Assembly: GCF_902167145.1 (NCBI RefSeq)
Contig: NC_050099.1
Span: 239,642,588-239,706,587 of the forward strand
Direction: 5' to 3'
Source: Zea mays
Taxonomy: Eukaryota; Streptophyta; Magnoliopsida; Poales; Poaceae
Length of the DNA stretch: 64,000 nt
Shown here: piece by piece, positions 34,622-46,757 of the stretch
Position numbering within the stretch: position 1 is the first letter of the stretch
Layout: each line of letters starts with the position of its first letter
The notes under the pieces: model-generated
Told to the model about the DNA's origin: nothing
Database searches by the model: none
The model's input: the letters and a program-made list of their open reading frames with translations, nothing else
Position numbers and translations under genes: made by a program

Positions 34622-35813
34622 TGAAAGTCGCCTAGAAGGAGGGATGGATAGGCGGAAACTGAAATTTACATGCTTTAAGCACACTTCAAGCCAGGGTTAG
34701 CGTTAGAATAAAAGTTAAGTCCAGGAGAGGGGAAAACAAATCAACCAAGAAAAATAAAGCGGATGACACGGTGATTTGTTTTACCGAGGTTCGGTTCCAA
34801 AGAACCTAGTCCCCGTTGAGGAGGTCACAAAGACCGGGTCTCTTTCAACCCTTTCCCTCTCTCAAACGGTCACTTAGACCGAGTGAGCTTTCTTCCTTGA
34901 TTTCCCGGGTCACTTAGACCCCGCAAGGACCACCAAACAATTGGTGTCTCTTGCTTCGCTTTCAAGGCTTCAAGAGTAAGAATGAGAGAAAGAAGAAAGC
35001 CAACCAAGCAAACAAGAGCAACAAGGAAAACACAAATGATCCTCTCACAAGTCTAAATGCGCTAGAGTTGAATTGTAGACTTTGAGCGGATCGATCACTT
35101 GAATTGTGTCTTTGGAGTGGTGTCTATTGCTCTTGTATTGAATGTGTAGTAGCGAATGCTTGGATGGTTGGAGTGGAGGTGGTTGTGGGGTATTTATAGC
35201 CCCCAACTACCAATTCAACCGTTGGGGTAGGCTGCTGTCGATGGGCGTACCGGACAATCCGGTGCGCCACCGGACAGTCTCCAGTGTGCTAGCCACATCA
35301 CCCAATCGTTAGGGTTCTGATAGTTCCGATCGTTGGATCTTTGTCTTCATGTGGCACCGAACAAGTACTGTTCACTGTCCGGTGCGCCTACTGGCGGTTG
35401 CTCTGACTTCTGCGCGCACTGTTCTTCACTGTTCACGTTTGCAGGCGACCATTGGAGTCGACCGTTGCGCTGGCTAGCCATTGCTCCGCTGGCACACCGG
35501 ACAGTCCGGTGGCACACCGGACAGTCCGGTGAATTATAGCGGAACGCGACGTCAAAAACCCGAAGGTGGAGAGTTGGAGTCATTCGACCCTGGTGCACCG
35601 GACAGTCCGGTACGCCAGACCATAGTTCTCTTCGATTTTCTTTTGCTCCTTTCTTTTTGAACCCTAACTTGATCTTTTTTATTGGTTTGTGTTGAACCTT
35701 TAGCACTTGTAGAATATATAATCTAGAGCAAACTAGTTAGTCCAATTATTTGTGTTGGGCATTCAACCACCAAAATCATTTATAGGAAAAGGTTAAACCC
35801 TATTTCCCTTTCA
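34622..35813 (-). repeat. C5 5' LTR
   Basis: 1,192 bp, TG...CA, minus-strand TATAAATA at 35198-35191. The palindrome blocks differ from the 3' LTR: one module is added near 35250 and one is lost near 35355. Confidence 0.92.
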
Positions 35814-35990
35814 GAAATCCTAGGAAATACTTCAACTCCCCCATCATAGACATCTCGAATTTTTGAATCATAATCCTACTAAACTCTTCACAAGTAGATT
35901 TGTTAGTAGACCCAAATATGATATCATCAACATAAATTTGGCATACAAACAAATCTTTTGCAATGGTTTTAGTAAAGAGTGTATGATCGA
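35814..35990 (-). pseudogene. C4 RT fragment beyond C5
   Basis: Continues the C4 RT frame with [16 protein letters not shown] and the Y-V-D-D box. It is cut at about 35990, where Gypsy LTR sequence begins. Confidence 0.88.
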
Positions 35991-36357
35991 CTTTTTGCTT
36001 TGTATTCACTCGTGCGTCACGCTTGGACTTGTATTCACTCGTGCGTCACGCTTGGACTTTTGCCTTCTGTCAAGCCGACGGTACAAATGTAATTCAATAT
36101 TATTCATGTTTATTCATGATGTTATAGAAAAGATATATTAATGGTGTCATATGATTATTCATGTCATTTCTCATGTTTCATATGCTTCTTCTTTTAATAT
36201 ATACTGCGATGATGAAAGTACGTCCTTCATAACCTTCGTCTGAAGATCATTATATTCTAAGGGAAATAATGCTTCGAAGGACGAAAGACTTTAACCATTA
36301 ACCTTTTATGTTGCCTTGTTCTTAACTCATAGCATTTGAGAACAAGTCCTCACAACT
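35991..36357 (+). repeat. Gypsy LTR fragment related to the G1 LTR
   Basis: Matches, in plus orientation, the reverse complement of 7085-7400, for example GCCTTCTGTCAAG, ATAATGCTTCG and CATTTGAGAACAAGTCC. It ends near 36357. A 29-bp direct repeat (36001-36029, 36030-36058) lies at its start. No internal Gypsy sequence follows, so it is a truncated or solo LTR remnant. Confidence 0.78.
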
Positions 36358-36990
36358 GCCTCCGTAGAAAGACGGTGCAACTGGATCCAGGTGAACTCCC
36401 ACACGTCATGCCATGGGATGGCGAGGAGCTTCTACACTATGGAAAGTACCTCAAAAGTTGCCTCCATCGTCGCCGTCCTGACCTCCATTGCCGTCCATCT
36501 GCCACAGGAGGATCTTGCCGCCGACGGAGTCCACTTGCCACGAGGTTTGAGATGGAAAATTTGGAGCATCAGTCCTTACGGAGAGCATCTCCCCCACCGC
36601 CACCTCCTCGAACACCTGCGCCTCCTCTCCAGCCGTCGTCGCCACTTCTTGCCTCCACCACAACACCTATGTGTGTGGCAAAACAAAAGCGCGAGAGTCT
36701 GGATGCGCGTCCGGATGGATTGAGGAGGGATCGATCACACGAAAATATGTGGGAGGGAAGGAGACGGATGCAGGACACGGTTTTTTTAGTGGAGAATGAG
36801 AGAGCTGTTAGAGCAAGGGAAATCATTTTTCTTTTCTAATATCTATTTGAATGTTGATTTGTAGTTTCTTTTGGAGTTGCTCTTAAGTTTTTGAAAAAAT
36901 ATATCAACATTTTACATCACCAATACATTTCATTGTGGATTCAATCAAGACAACCTTTTGTTTTAAATTTTGGAACCACCCAAATGTTAG
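36358..36990. other. Unassigned GC-rich then AT-rich sequence upstream of the gene
   Basis: 36358-36790 is GC-rich with CCACCGCC-like codon runs and an open plus frame (to 36839) without a recognised domain. From 36800 it becomes AT-rich. It could be a captured gene fragment in a DNA transposon or old exon sequence; no terminal repeats were clear. Confidence 0.35.
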
Positions 36991-37397
36991 TTGCTCTTGA
37001 ACTTTACAAGACACCCACCCAGCTTGCTTGATCACTACGTCAGCAGGACAAGTCAATTACAGCCCACGATCCAAAACGGCCAACCAGAAAACACACCACA
37101 CGGTCTCCACTTCAGATCCAATCCACGCTACCTCGTCGACCCGTTAGCCCGTTTGCTACCTCTACACTCCCGTCTCCACCTCGTTTCCCCCGCAGGCCCG
37201 CACTCGCAAATCTCCTCCCCGCGCGGCGCGCCTGCACCTCCCGGTCCGGCGAGAGGCCACCGCCCGCGCGGCCGCGCTCCTCACACTACCACCCGCCCCC
37301 TCTACGCAAGGCCTAGAAGCGCCGCCTCCACGGCTGCACCTCCGCCAGTTGCGCTCCTCGCCTCGCCGCTGCCTCCGTAGCCGTCGCGGGCGCCACC
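36991..37397 (+). promoter_or_regulatory. 5' region of the coatomer beta' gene
   Basis: Base composition changes to strongly C-rich (CTCC/CGCC runs) over 37030-37397, typical of a grass 5' UTR and core promoter. No convincing TATA box is seen. The transcription start cannot be fixed from sequence alone. Confidence 0.5.
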
Positions 37398-40300
37398 ATG
37401 GTACGTGCACGTGCTTCTCTCCCGTCTTTAGCACCGAACCCCTCTTCCAGCTCCTGCCTTGCTGCTTCGCGGCCGCGTACGCGAGATCGCCCGTTAGGTT
37501 GTGGCGCGGCGGCTCGCGAGGTAGCGAGATCCGCGGCGGGGCTGGTTGAAATCCGCGTGGATCTGGTGCTTTCCGGTGTTGTATGCTGAAGTGACTCCTT
37601 TTTTTTTCTCTGCCTGTGGTGCTGGTGGCGGGCGACGGGCGTACTCCGGCAGCCGCTCCGGTTGGATATCAAGGTAATCTCAACCCATCTCCCTCGGATC
37701 CGTTTTGGTTTCTGCTCCTCGTTTTGTCTCGGCGGTAAATATTTTTGGGTCGTGTCGCACTGTCGCTGATGGTTGTTCTCTGTTTGCTTGGATCAGAGGA
37801 AGCTCGCGCAGAGGTCGGAGAGGGTGAAGTCCGTGGATCTGCATCCGACAGAGCCATGGTGAGTGACTGGTTTTGTGTACCGAAATGCTATGCGAATTAT
37901 GAATGCTTCGTCTGAGCCATGACTAATCACATTATGCTATCTGGCATAATGCAGGATTTTGTCGAGTCTTTACTCAGGAAGCGTTTGTGTATGGAACTAC
38001 CAGACTCAGGTAGATGATTGTTGATGCATCACAGTAGCTTGTGCCTGTGATTTTCTACTAAATTGGGCAGATGGATGAACATTTTACGTCATAATAATTA
38101 ACCATTACTCATATACCTTGCATTCAATATAGAGATCAAGGCGTGGGTATTTTGGGTGTACGCAATATTGAACTTAGTAATATGCCAGCAATAGGTAGAG
38201 TAAGGGGAAGACTAGTGGTTACATAAAACCATTAGGAACAATTCGGATTTAATTGCATTTGCAAAAAAAATCAAATGGTTAGGGCAAAAGCTACAAGCAC
38301 CTTCCTGATGGATGCTGAGTTGTATGGGTTTTAGTTGCATATGCTGAGTTTATAGGTAGCTTGACAGACTAGTGGACTACAGATAGGGAATGGAATAGAA
38401 CATACACAGAATTAGACCCCAGTACTGGAAGGAAGAGAAGGAATAGAATAGAGCAAACACAGAATTAAACCCCAGTACTGGAAGGAAGAAAAACGAAGTG
38501 TGCACTCCTTGTGAATCCATAATCTCTCATTACTTTTAAACTCCAGAAATGTTACCTGGTAGGTTTGGTCTTAAACTTTAACTGATGACATTTTATCAAC
38601 TCATCCCCAGACAATGGTGAAATCATTTGAAGTCACGGATTTACCAGGTATGCACAACCAATTTTCTGCTTGCTTCTCTTCCCTTAGGTTTACATCATGC
38701 TGATATTCCATAACAATTTCAGTTCGTTCGGCTAAATTTATTGCACGTAAGCAATGGGTTGTTGCTGGTGCCGACGATATGTTCATCCGTGTGTACAACT
38801 ATAACACAATGGACAAGGTCAAGGTTTTTGAAGCTCACACTGATTACATTAGATGTGTGGCTGTTCATCCAACCCAGCCCTTTGTGATATCATCATCCGA
38901 TGACATGCTGATTAAGCTGTGGGATTGGGATAAAGGCTGGGTGTGTACTCAAATATTCGAAGGGCATTCTCACTATGTGATGCAAGTTACATTTAACCCA
39001 AAAGATACCAACACCTTTGCTAGTGCTTCCCTGGATCGCACAATAAAGGTTTGTGTAATCTCTGCTTTAAAAGTTCTGGTTGGTCACAATGTTGTATTAT
39101 TTGTCGTCATTAGCTTTTTCATAGTTTGATGGTGATATCCTAATTTCTGTCTATCAGATATGGAGTCTTGGTTCCCCTGATCCAAATTTCACACTAGATG
39201 GCCATTCGAAAGGTGTGAACTGTGTTGATTACTTCACTGGTGGTGACCGACCATACTTAATTACTGGCTCTGATGATCAGACTGCAAAGGTTTGTCATAT
39301 GATGCACTGAATTGTACTCCTGTGGTCATGCATGCACTCTGTGATGACATTATTGGTCAAATCAGGTTTGGGACTACCAAACAAAGAGCTGCGTTCAAAC
39401 ACTTGAAGGACATGCACATAATGTTTCTGCTGTATGTTTCCACCCAGAGCTACCTATAATAATTACTGGTTCAGAGGATGGGACAGTTCGAATGTGGCAT
39501 TCTACTACCTACAGGTATTGCTACACATCTATTTTAGTACCCCTGGCATGCATGTCGCTTGCTTATATATGTATGCAAGTGTGCTTTCATTTTAAGGCCA
39601 AATCTGGTAGCCACTAAAGTTCATCATCAGTTTCTGTGATAGCCTCTCATGCTATTTGATTCGAGGTTTAACTTGGTTGCGACAATTTTAGAGTTTAATG
39701 TTCAATTGTTGGTTAGAGTAGCAGGAGATTTTGTTACTTGGATTAAGTACACATGACTTCCAAAAAAAGTTTGGTGACAGGGTTACAGTAACAGGAAGTT
39801 TAACTTGCACTGTTTGTTTTGTATTACAACATACATTGAAAATGAGTCGCACACAGAGAAAACACTGCAACTAATTAGGGGCGAATGAGATACATGTTTG
39901 GTTCTAACTCTAAACTGATTGGTATCAGAGCTGGTACTAATCATTGAGCATTAAACCATCATGACATATATGAGTAGAATAGCTTATGTCCATAAGATGT
40001 TGAAATGATTAGCTCCTTAAACAATGAAGTGTTGAGAAAAGGGGTTCTGCTATTTTGCCACTCTCAGTTTTGACTCTATTATTATGCCATCCCGTGTCTA
40101 TGACTGGTGGGACCATCTGTGCCTATGATTTGTGGGCCTGATGGCACACTGGCGAAGCCCACAAATGATAATGACAAAATTACAAATGTCTCCTTTTCGA
40201 TGCCAGAACTCAGGAATTATGAAAACCTGCTGTTTTGTACCCATGATTTAGATGAATAGTCTCACAGTCCTTTTCCCATGCAACTAATACTTTTTTTTGC

Positions 40301-43300
40301 TTATTACAGGCTCGAGAACACTCTTAACTATGGCCTTGAGCGAGTTTGGGCTTTAGGGTATATGAAAGGGTCAAGAAGGTAGTCCCTATCTCCATTTTCA
40401 TATTGAAGTGTCTGACACCGAATGCCATTTCTTGTAATCTGCTATCAAGGGCTCCACAGACCCACAGCCCAGTCATACTGCATACATTGTGTTTTCCACA
40501 TTTCCTCAACTACTTGGGAGTTGTGACAGTAAAATTGTTTATTTGCCTAACTATTTGTTAAAGATATGTTATCACTGAAACATGTGTGAGATTTTTAATT
40601 GGCTTGTTCTTTCCTGCATAAGTCAAGCTAATGGCATGGAAAAACTTATTTTGTGTAGGGTTGTGATTGGATACGATGAAGGGACAATAATGATAAAAAT
40701 TGGTCGTGAAGTTCCTGTTGCTAGCATGGATAGCAGTGGAAAAATTATATGGGCAAAGCATAATGAAATCCAAACTGTTAATATCAAGAGTGTTGGTGCA
40801 GACAATGAGGTTGCCTTTGTTCACCATGCTGCTGCGATGTAAACTTAGTAAGCTTGTTATAAAGTTTCTCTGTGGTCCTTAACTGTTTCATTTTTTAGAT
40901 CGCAGATGGTGATCGGTTACCGTTGGCCGTGAAGGAGTTGGGAAGCTGTGACCTTTATCCACAAGTAAGTTTACCTGTGATAAAATGGATGCTTCAATTG
41001 TGATCTTCATCATGAGTCAACTAAATGTTGTGTGAGATTTTCATTGACTTAATTCTATTTGAGTAGTTGTGGCTTCTGTTGGGTTCCAAGTTCCAACTCT
41101 AACCTACCCAACTTGCTTGGGACTAAAAAGCTTTGTTGTTGTTGTCCAAGGGACATAGACATGGTGTCATGATAATACATCAGTTCATCATGTATTTTTG
41201 GAAATGCATCTGGATATTTGTGCTTATTTAGCTGCATTTTTCAGTATAATAACGTTAAACTCAAATACCAAAATGAAATGCTTCATGGTCAGTGATAGCT
41301 CATTTGTGCAAATAAAGTTCTGTCTGTAACATGGTGGTGGGACCATAAAAATGCCTATGGCAATTTATGGCTAGGGGGTATTGGTTCATTCTTTTGAACA
41401 ACATTGAATGTTCGAACTATCATGATTTTTTTTAAAACTTGTTTTGTGTCATGCATACCAGCATATCTTATTTGTGCTAGTTTAGGTTAATGATATACTG
41501 GTGTGATATTTGTTTCAGAGTTTAAGGCACAATCCGAATGGGAGATTTGTAGTTGTATGTGGAGATGGAGAATACATAATATACACAGCCTTAGCATGGA
41601 GAAACAGATCATTTGGGTCTGCACTTGAATTTGTTTGGTCAACTGATGGAGAATATGCCATCAGAGAAAGCACCTCGAGGATAAAGATATACAGTAAAAA
41701 TTTCCAGGTTTGCCTCGATATAACATATTTCACTTCTTCCTGGAGCATAATCTGTTAACTGGAGCTGATCTTTTCAGGAGAAGAAAAGTATAAGGCCATC
41801 CTTTTCCGCTGAACGGATATTTGGTGGAGTGTTACTTGCTATGTGTACAAATGACTTCATTTGCTTCTATGATTGGGCAGAATGCAGATTGATACGTCGA
41901 ATCGATGTCAATGTGAAGGTAATGACATTTGACATTTGTTGCCTTATAATTTCAAACCTGGTTTTGCATTTCCAATGTGAAGGTAATGGCATTTGACATT
42001 TGAAATGTTGTGCCACTGAAGACATGTTTCTTTGTGTAGAATCTTTACTGGGCTGACAGTGGTGATTTAGTAACAATTGCAAGTGATACGTCATTCTACA
42101 TTTTGAAATATAATGTGAGTTCTGTCATTACCTTATTAATTGCCTATGTTCAGTCGACCTTTCTGTTACATCCACTGATTTGTGTCTTTTATGTCAAATT
42201 AAGAAGCAATCATTTTTTCTGGTCAAATGGACATGTACTAACACAAAAGTTTCCTTTTATCTTGTAGAGGGATGTAGTTTCATCTCATTTGGATAGAGGG
42301 GGTTCAGCTGGTGAGGAAGGTGTGGAAGATGCCTTTGAACTGCTTCATGAGATCAACGAACGTGTCCGGACTGGGCTATGGGTTGGCGATTGTTTCATCT
42401 ACAATAATTCTTCATGGCGTCTTAATTACTGTGTAGGAGGAGAGGTGAGTTTTTTCATCACTTAAAAAGACATCCTATATATCTTTCAAGTTAGATCATT
42501 TATGGATAGAGTGCTTTCATGTCATAACCATTTCATATTTTCATGTGTTACAGGTCACAACTTTGTTTCACTTGGATCGGCCAATGTATTTATTAGGATA
42601 TCTTGCAAACCAAAGCCGTGTCTATCTTATTGATAAGCAATTTAAGTGAGTTCATCTTTGTTACTAAATTCCACTTGTAGTTTTTGTACACAAGTTCTGT
42701 GGCTAATGTACCTTATTATTGCAGTGTTGTGGGGTATACTTTACTCCTTAGTTTGATCGAATATAAAACACTTGTAATGCGTGGGGATTTCGATCGCGCG
42801 AATGATGTTTTATCATCTATACCAAAGGAACAATATGACAGGTGCTCAATGTCATGGTAATTATTGTAGTATCAAGTCAGGTTTAGCATAGAAACATAAC
42901 CTTTCTTTTTGCAGTGTGGCGCGTTTCTTGGAATCACGGGGAATGTTGGAGGAAGCCCTCGAGATAGCAACTGACACTAATTACAGATTTGACCTGGCTG
43001 TGCAACTTGGTCGACTTGAAATTGCGAAGGCATAATCGATTTCTTTTCTTCTCCACATTTTCGAGAAAGTATTTCTTTTTTGAATTTTTCTAATAGTAGT
43101 TGTTCTGCAGGCGATTGCTACCGAGGTGCAAAGTGAGTCCAAGTGGAAGATATTAGGGGAGTTAGCTATGTCAAGTGGAAAGGTACAGCTACCGGGTGCA
43201 TGTGCAATGCTACAATCTATGTTGTCCTTATACAGTGGTTCAGCCATAATGTTTTCTCAATATTACTTTATCTGGTTGCAAATAAGTGTCGTTTTATATT

Positions 43301-46300
43301 GCGTGAATTTGACCATCAAATGTCTCTAAGAATACTTTGACTGAACTTTTGAAAACTCGCTGTATTTTGCACAGGTTTAGATTCACTAAGAATAACCTTT
43401 GGACATTTTGTGTTGCGTGCATTCAACAGTTCCATTGCTAGATTTGTCTTCAAAAGTAGTTTCAACGTGTCAATTTACTATCATTTTGCATACATTTTGG
43501 ACTAGTAATTAGTGATCAGAGGCTTAAAAGTAATTTCTTGGTGACCATGTCGCTGTCCAAAACATTAGTTATTTGTGACTGGGACAACCAGTGTATGGAT
43601 CCATATCTATGAAGCCGGAAATTATCTATAACAATATGAGGGTACTTATAAAGAGAAAGGTCATACTGAGAGTTTGATGGTAAGAGGATGCTTATTGTTA
43701 TTTCCTTAGGTTTAACAAATAGTGATCCATGTAAAACTATGATGCAATCATGCAAACATTTAAGTTGAAATCGCTTACTCACTTGCCATACAACTTTCTG
43801 CAGCTTGAGATGGCAGAGGAGTGTCTTCTACATGCTATGGACCTCAGTGGTTTGTTGCTTTTGTATTCTTCCCTTGGGGATGCTGAAGGCATTAACAAAT
43901 TGGCATCTGTAGCCAAAGAACAAGGAAAGAACAATGTTGCTTTCCTTTGTTTCTTCATGCTAGGAAAGCTGGAAGAGTGTCTTCAATTGCTAATAGAAAG
44001 GTAGAGGCATCTGGGCAAGATTGCCATACTTAACCTTAATTTTCTTCTTTCTAGTTTTTGACTCTATCCCTTGTACAGCAATCGTATTCCGGAAGCAGCA
44101 TTGATGGCAAGATCTTATCTTCCCAGCAAAGTCCCTGAGATTGTAGCATTGTGGAAAAAGGATCTCCAGAAGGTCTTCTGTCATGAGTCTCCTTAGCTTC
44201 CGTTCTACTCACTTTTATGATATTTTTTTCTGCAGAACTTAATTAGGTTAACATGGTCTTAGTGCGTATCTCAGGATAAATTGTCACTGTCATAAGTTAC
44301 AAAATCATGCATGATATTATTATTTCAGTATAACCCTAGTACAGTCCACTGCTGGAATTGATTCTGAATTCTTGTAAAGGATGCGTTAGTTTAGTCCAGC
44401 ATAATTTACCCAATAATTTTAGTGCATTAAATTTAGGGTGGTTGTGTATTATTGGTTGAGGATTCCAAAAATGAGCTAAAATCATGTGATATTTTGTCTC
44501 AAGTTTAGACTTGGCATCGCTGTCTTCAAATTGCACGTCTAAGTTTACGAAATGTGCACTGATCTGTTCCATTTGCTTTTTAGGTAAACTCAAAAGCAGC
44601 AGAGTCGCTGGCTGATCCTAATGAGTACCCAAACTTATTTGAAGACTGGCAGATTGCTCTCAACGTAGAAGCTGCTGTTGCCTCTAAAAGGTTTTTTTGT
44701 TCTTTTTGTCTTCATCTATAACTGTATCCTTTTGTATTGTCTCTGATTACCTCTTGCATCAGATGATGGCGCTTTAATTGCGTTCATCTGTTGAAAATCG
44801 GAAGTGGTGTCAATATTCATATTTTTCCAAACTATCATCATCTTTTGTTGATACTCACAAAAAGAAAATTCGTTTGAAAAGGAGTATCTATCCATCGGCC
44901 GAGGAGTACATGATTCATGCTGAAAGGTCAAATGAGAGTTTAGTGGAAGCTTTTAAAAATATGCATGTACATGAAGAGATGGTACCAGATGATAATGAAG
45001 ATACTGTTCACGAGGTACTGTGACTGCTGAGATGGATTGGTGGAAACTTCATGTCATTAGTCACCTGGTTGATTTATTTAGTAGTTGATTGAATCCTCGA
45101 AAAAAATTGGTGATTATCTGATGTTACATCTTATGTACTATGTGAAATGTCCTAGTTTTGATCTTGACAATATGCTAATCTGTACTCCCTCTTGCAAATT
45201 ATAAGTCACTTCAGTTTTGTCCTAAGTCAAACTTCCCTTTGACCAGTTTTTTTTAGAAAACTTTGTTAACATCTACAGTTTCAACTAAATGCAGATCCAT
45301 AATTTGGTCAAAGTTAGAGAAAAATTGTGTGGTTCTTTTTCTAAAATTTGGTCAAAGTTAGAGAAAAATTACTTGGGACAAGGCTAAAGCGATCCATAAT
45401 TTGGATTGGAGTAACTTCTTTGCTTATGAGCATGATGCTATGCACTGTTTCATTTTGTACCTTAAAACTAAAAACTCGGCCAGTAAGGGAAAGACCGCTC
45501 CCACGGTATTATATTGAGAAAAAGCTCAATCGGAGCCCCGACCGAGAAAGGTCATGAAACCTGCCCCCTCCCGCATCATGAGGGTCCGACCCCTATAGGC
45601 CAGATCTTTACTCGTGCTTTGAGCCCTCCTAGCTAATTCGATATTGTGTGGTTTTTGTTAGAGAAAAATTACTTGGGACAAGGCTAAAGCGATCCATAAT
45701 TTGGAATGGAGTAACTTCTTTGCTTATGAGCATGATGCTATGCACTGTTTCATTTTGTACCTTAAAACTAATAGGCATGTTTTGAAGTGACCTATAATTT
45801 GGAAGGACTGTCTCCTGTTAGTCTCTAGTCTGTTGACCTATTATCTAAATTGAGTTCAGTAGGGTTAGTTGTGTGCACTTCCAAAGTTCCGTGCTTCTGT
45901 TCAAGCTTTATACTGTTATCATTTTTTTTCATTTTCTTACATGATTTTTGTTATTTGTACTACATGTGCTTGCTTATATATAGGTATGTATTGCTTCTCT
46001 TTCACTGTTCTTGCAGAACTGAGAATTTGGATCATTGTTCAACAGGTTATTGAGGATGGTGGAGTAGAGAGTCAAGAAGATGCTGTTGAGGTCGATGCAG
46101 AGGATGACGGAGTAGAAGAAAGTCAAGATGAAGCTGTTGAGGTTGAGGCTGAGGGTTCAAGTGATGGTGCTGTCCTTGTGAATGGAAACAGTAGCGAGGA
46201 ACAGTGGGGTACGAAAAATGAAGAACCATCAGCATAAAAGCTGTAGTTGAGCAAGTGTACAGTCCTAAATACCTTATTTTCCTGGTCTTACCTCCAAGTA

Positions 46301-46757
46301 CACGATATTAGGAAACTCCTGCTGGGTGATCTATTCTGGATATATCCTTAAGTTGCCCTAATCCTTAGCAGTATGGCAGTTCAGGGAGTTTTGATCAACC
46401 TAGGATTCACTAATGTTATTACGAGCTTGGTCAAATGCTTTTTAAAAGTATCCCGTAGAACGTTTTGCTTGAAACCTTCCTGTTTCTGTTACTGATGCCT
46501 GCTTTTTTTTTGCACTGTTCCCTTGTTTTGTTATGTTCAGTTTATATATGTGGATATGGTAATGGTCTAGGCCTTGATAGGCAAGCTACATTGAGACATT
46601 CTTTTAAACAGTATTATGGCATAGCGGTGAAAATTATTGTATTAACAATTTTTTTTGGATTCCTACCAGTTTTCTCAGTATTTGTGTTTGATGTGCACAT
46701 TTTCACTGGAATGCTTCTAACAGTTGTCTTTTCTTTGCAGTGCTGACTGAGCAATAG
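37398..46757 (+). CDS. COPB2: Coatomer subunit beta' (beta'-COP), 25 coding exons
   Basis: Encodes the beta' subunit of the COPI coat, which helps bind cargo and forms vesicles for Golgi-to-ER and intra-Golgi transport. Exons: 37398-37400, 37653-37673, 37797-37858, 37955-38009, 38611-38647, 38723-39048, 39158-39289, 39366-39514, 40310-40378, 40659-40809, 40899-40964, 41519-41707, 41778-41918, 42040-42114, 42268-42444, 42554-42645, 42725-42841, 42915-43029, 43111-43182, 43804-44000, 44079-44172, 44584-44690, 44882-45014, 46046-46208, 46741-46757. All phases agree and give 919 residues, as in other plants. Residues 1 to about 300 are WD40 repeats (IKLWDWD, VWDYQT, VRMWH), followed by the coatomer WD-associated region and alpha-solenoid, then an acidic Glu/Asp/Val tail. 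Introns are GT-AG except the one after exon 18. No stop or frameshift, so it appears functional. Confidence 0.95.
43030..43110 (+). other. GC-AG intron of the coatomer beta' gene
   Basis: Exon 18 must end AAG at 43029 and exon 19 start GCG at 43111 to keep the conserved IAK/AIA reading. The intron therefore begins GC (AAG|GCATAA) and ends CTGCAG. No GT nearby keeps frame and conservation. If retained, the exon meets a TAA at 43033-43035. Confidence 0.85.
45185..45812. mobile_element. Stowaway-like MITE in intron 23 with internal duplication
   Basis: Left end TA|CTCCCTC followed by CAAATTATAAGTCACTTC; the right end (GAAGTGACCTATAATTTG, from 45784) is its imperfect inverted copy. CTCCCTC ends with a TA target are typical of Stowaway/Mariner-type elements. 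Inside, 45361-45470 and 45661-45770 are 110-bp direct repeats with one mismatch, separated by a 190-bp unrelated insert. The right border is approximate. Confidence 0.7.
46209..46237 (+). other. Alternative C-terminus of beta'-COP by intron retention
   Basis: If the last intron (46209-46740) is not removed, the reading continues after the Trp codon for nine codons (GTKNEEPSA) to a TAA at 46235-46237. If removed, the protein ends VLTEQ at 46757, and the WVLT stretch matches other plant beta'-COPs. The spliced form is therefore taken as the main one. Confidence 0.7.

Larger units (their letters stand above)
27064..35813 (-). mobile_element. C5: Copia (Sirevirus) retrotransposon with decayed genes
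   Basis: An 8,750-bp minus-strand element with LTRs 27064-28252 and 34622-35813, inserted in the RT gene of C4. The flanks are AAAAT (27059-27063) and GAAAT (35814-35818), a 5-bp target duplication with one transition. Gag and pol carry stops, frameshifts and an RT deletion. The LTRs differ more from each other than those of C3 or C6, so it is older. Confidence 0.92.

Noticed and set aside
36336..36839. 167-codon frame upstream of the coatomer gene as a protein gene
   Set aside because: Starts in Gypsy LTR sequence, has low-complexity Pro/Arg runs and a competing minus frame; kept only as unassigned sequence.
37162..37672. Minus-strand frames across the 5' end of the coatomer gene
   Set aside because: They are shadows of GC-rich 5' UTR and intron 1 on the other strand.
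41055..41237. Small frames within coatomer introns as separate genes
   Set aside because: No conserved domain; they lie wholly in introns of a gene with consistent exon phases.
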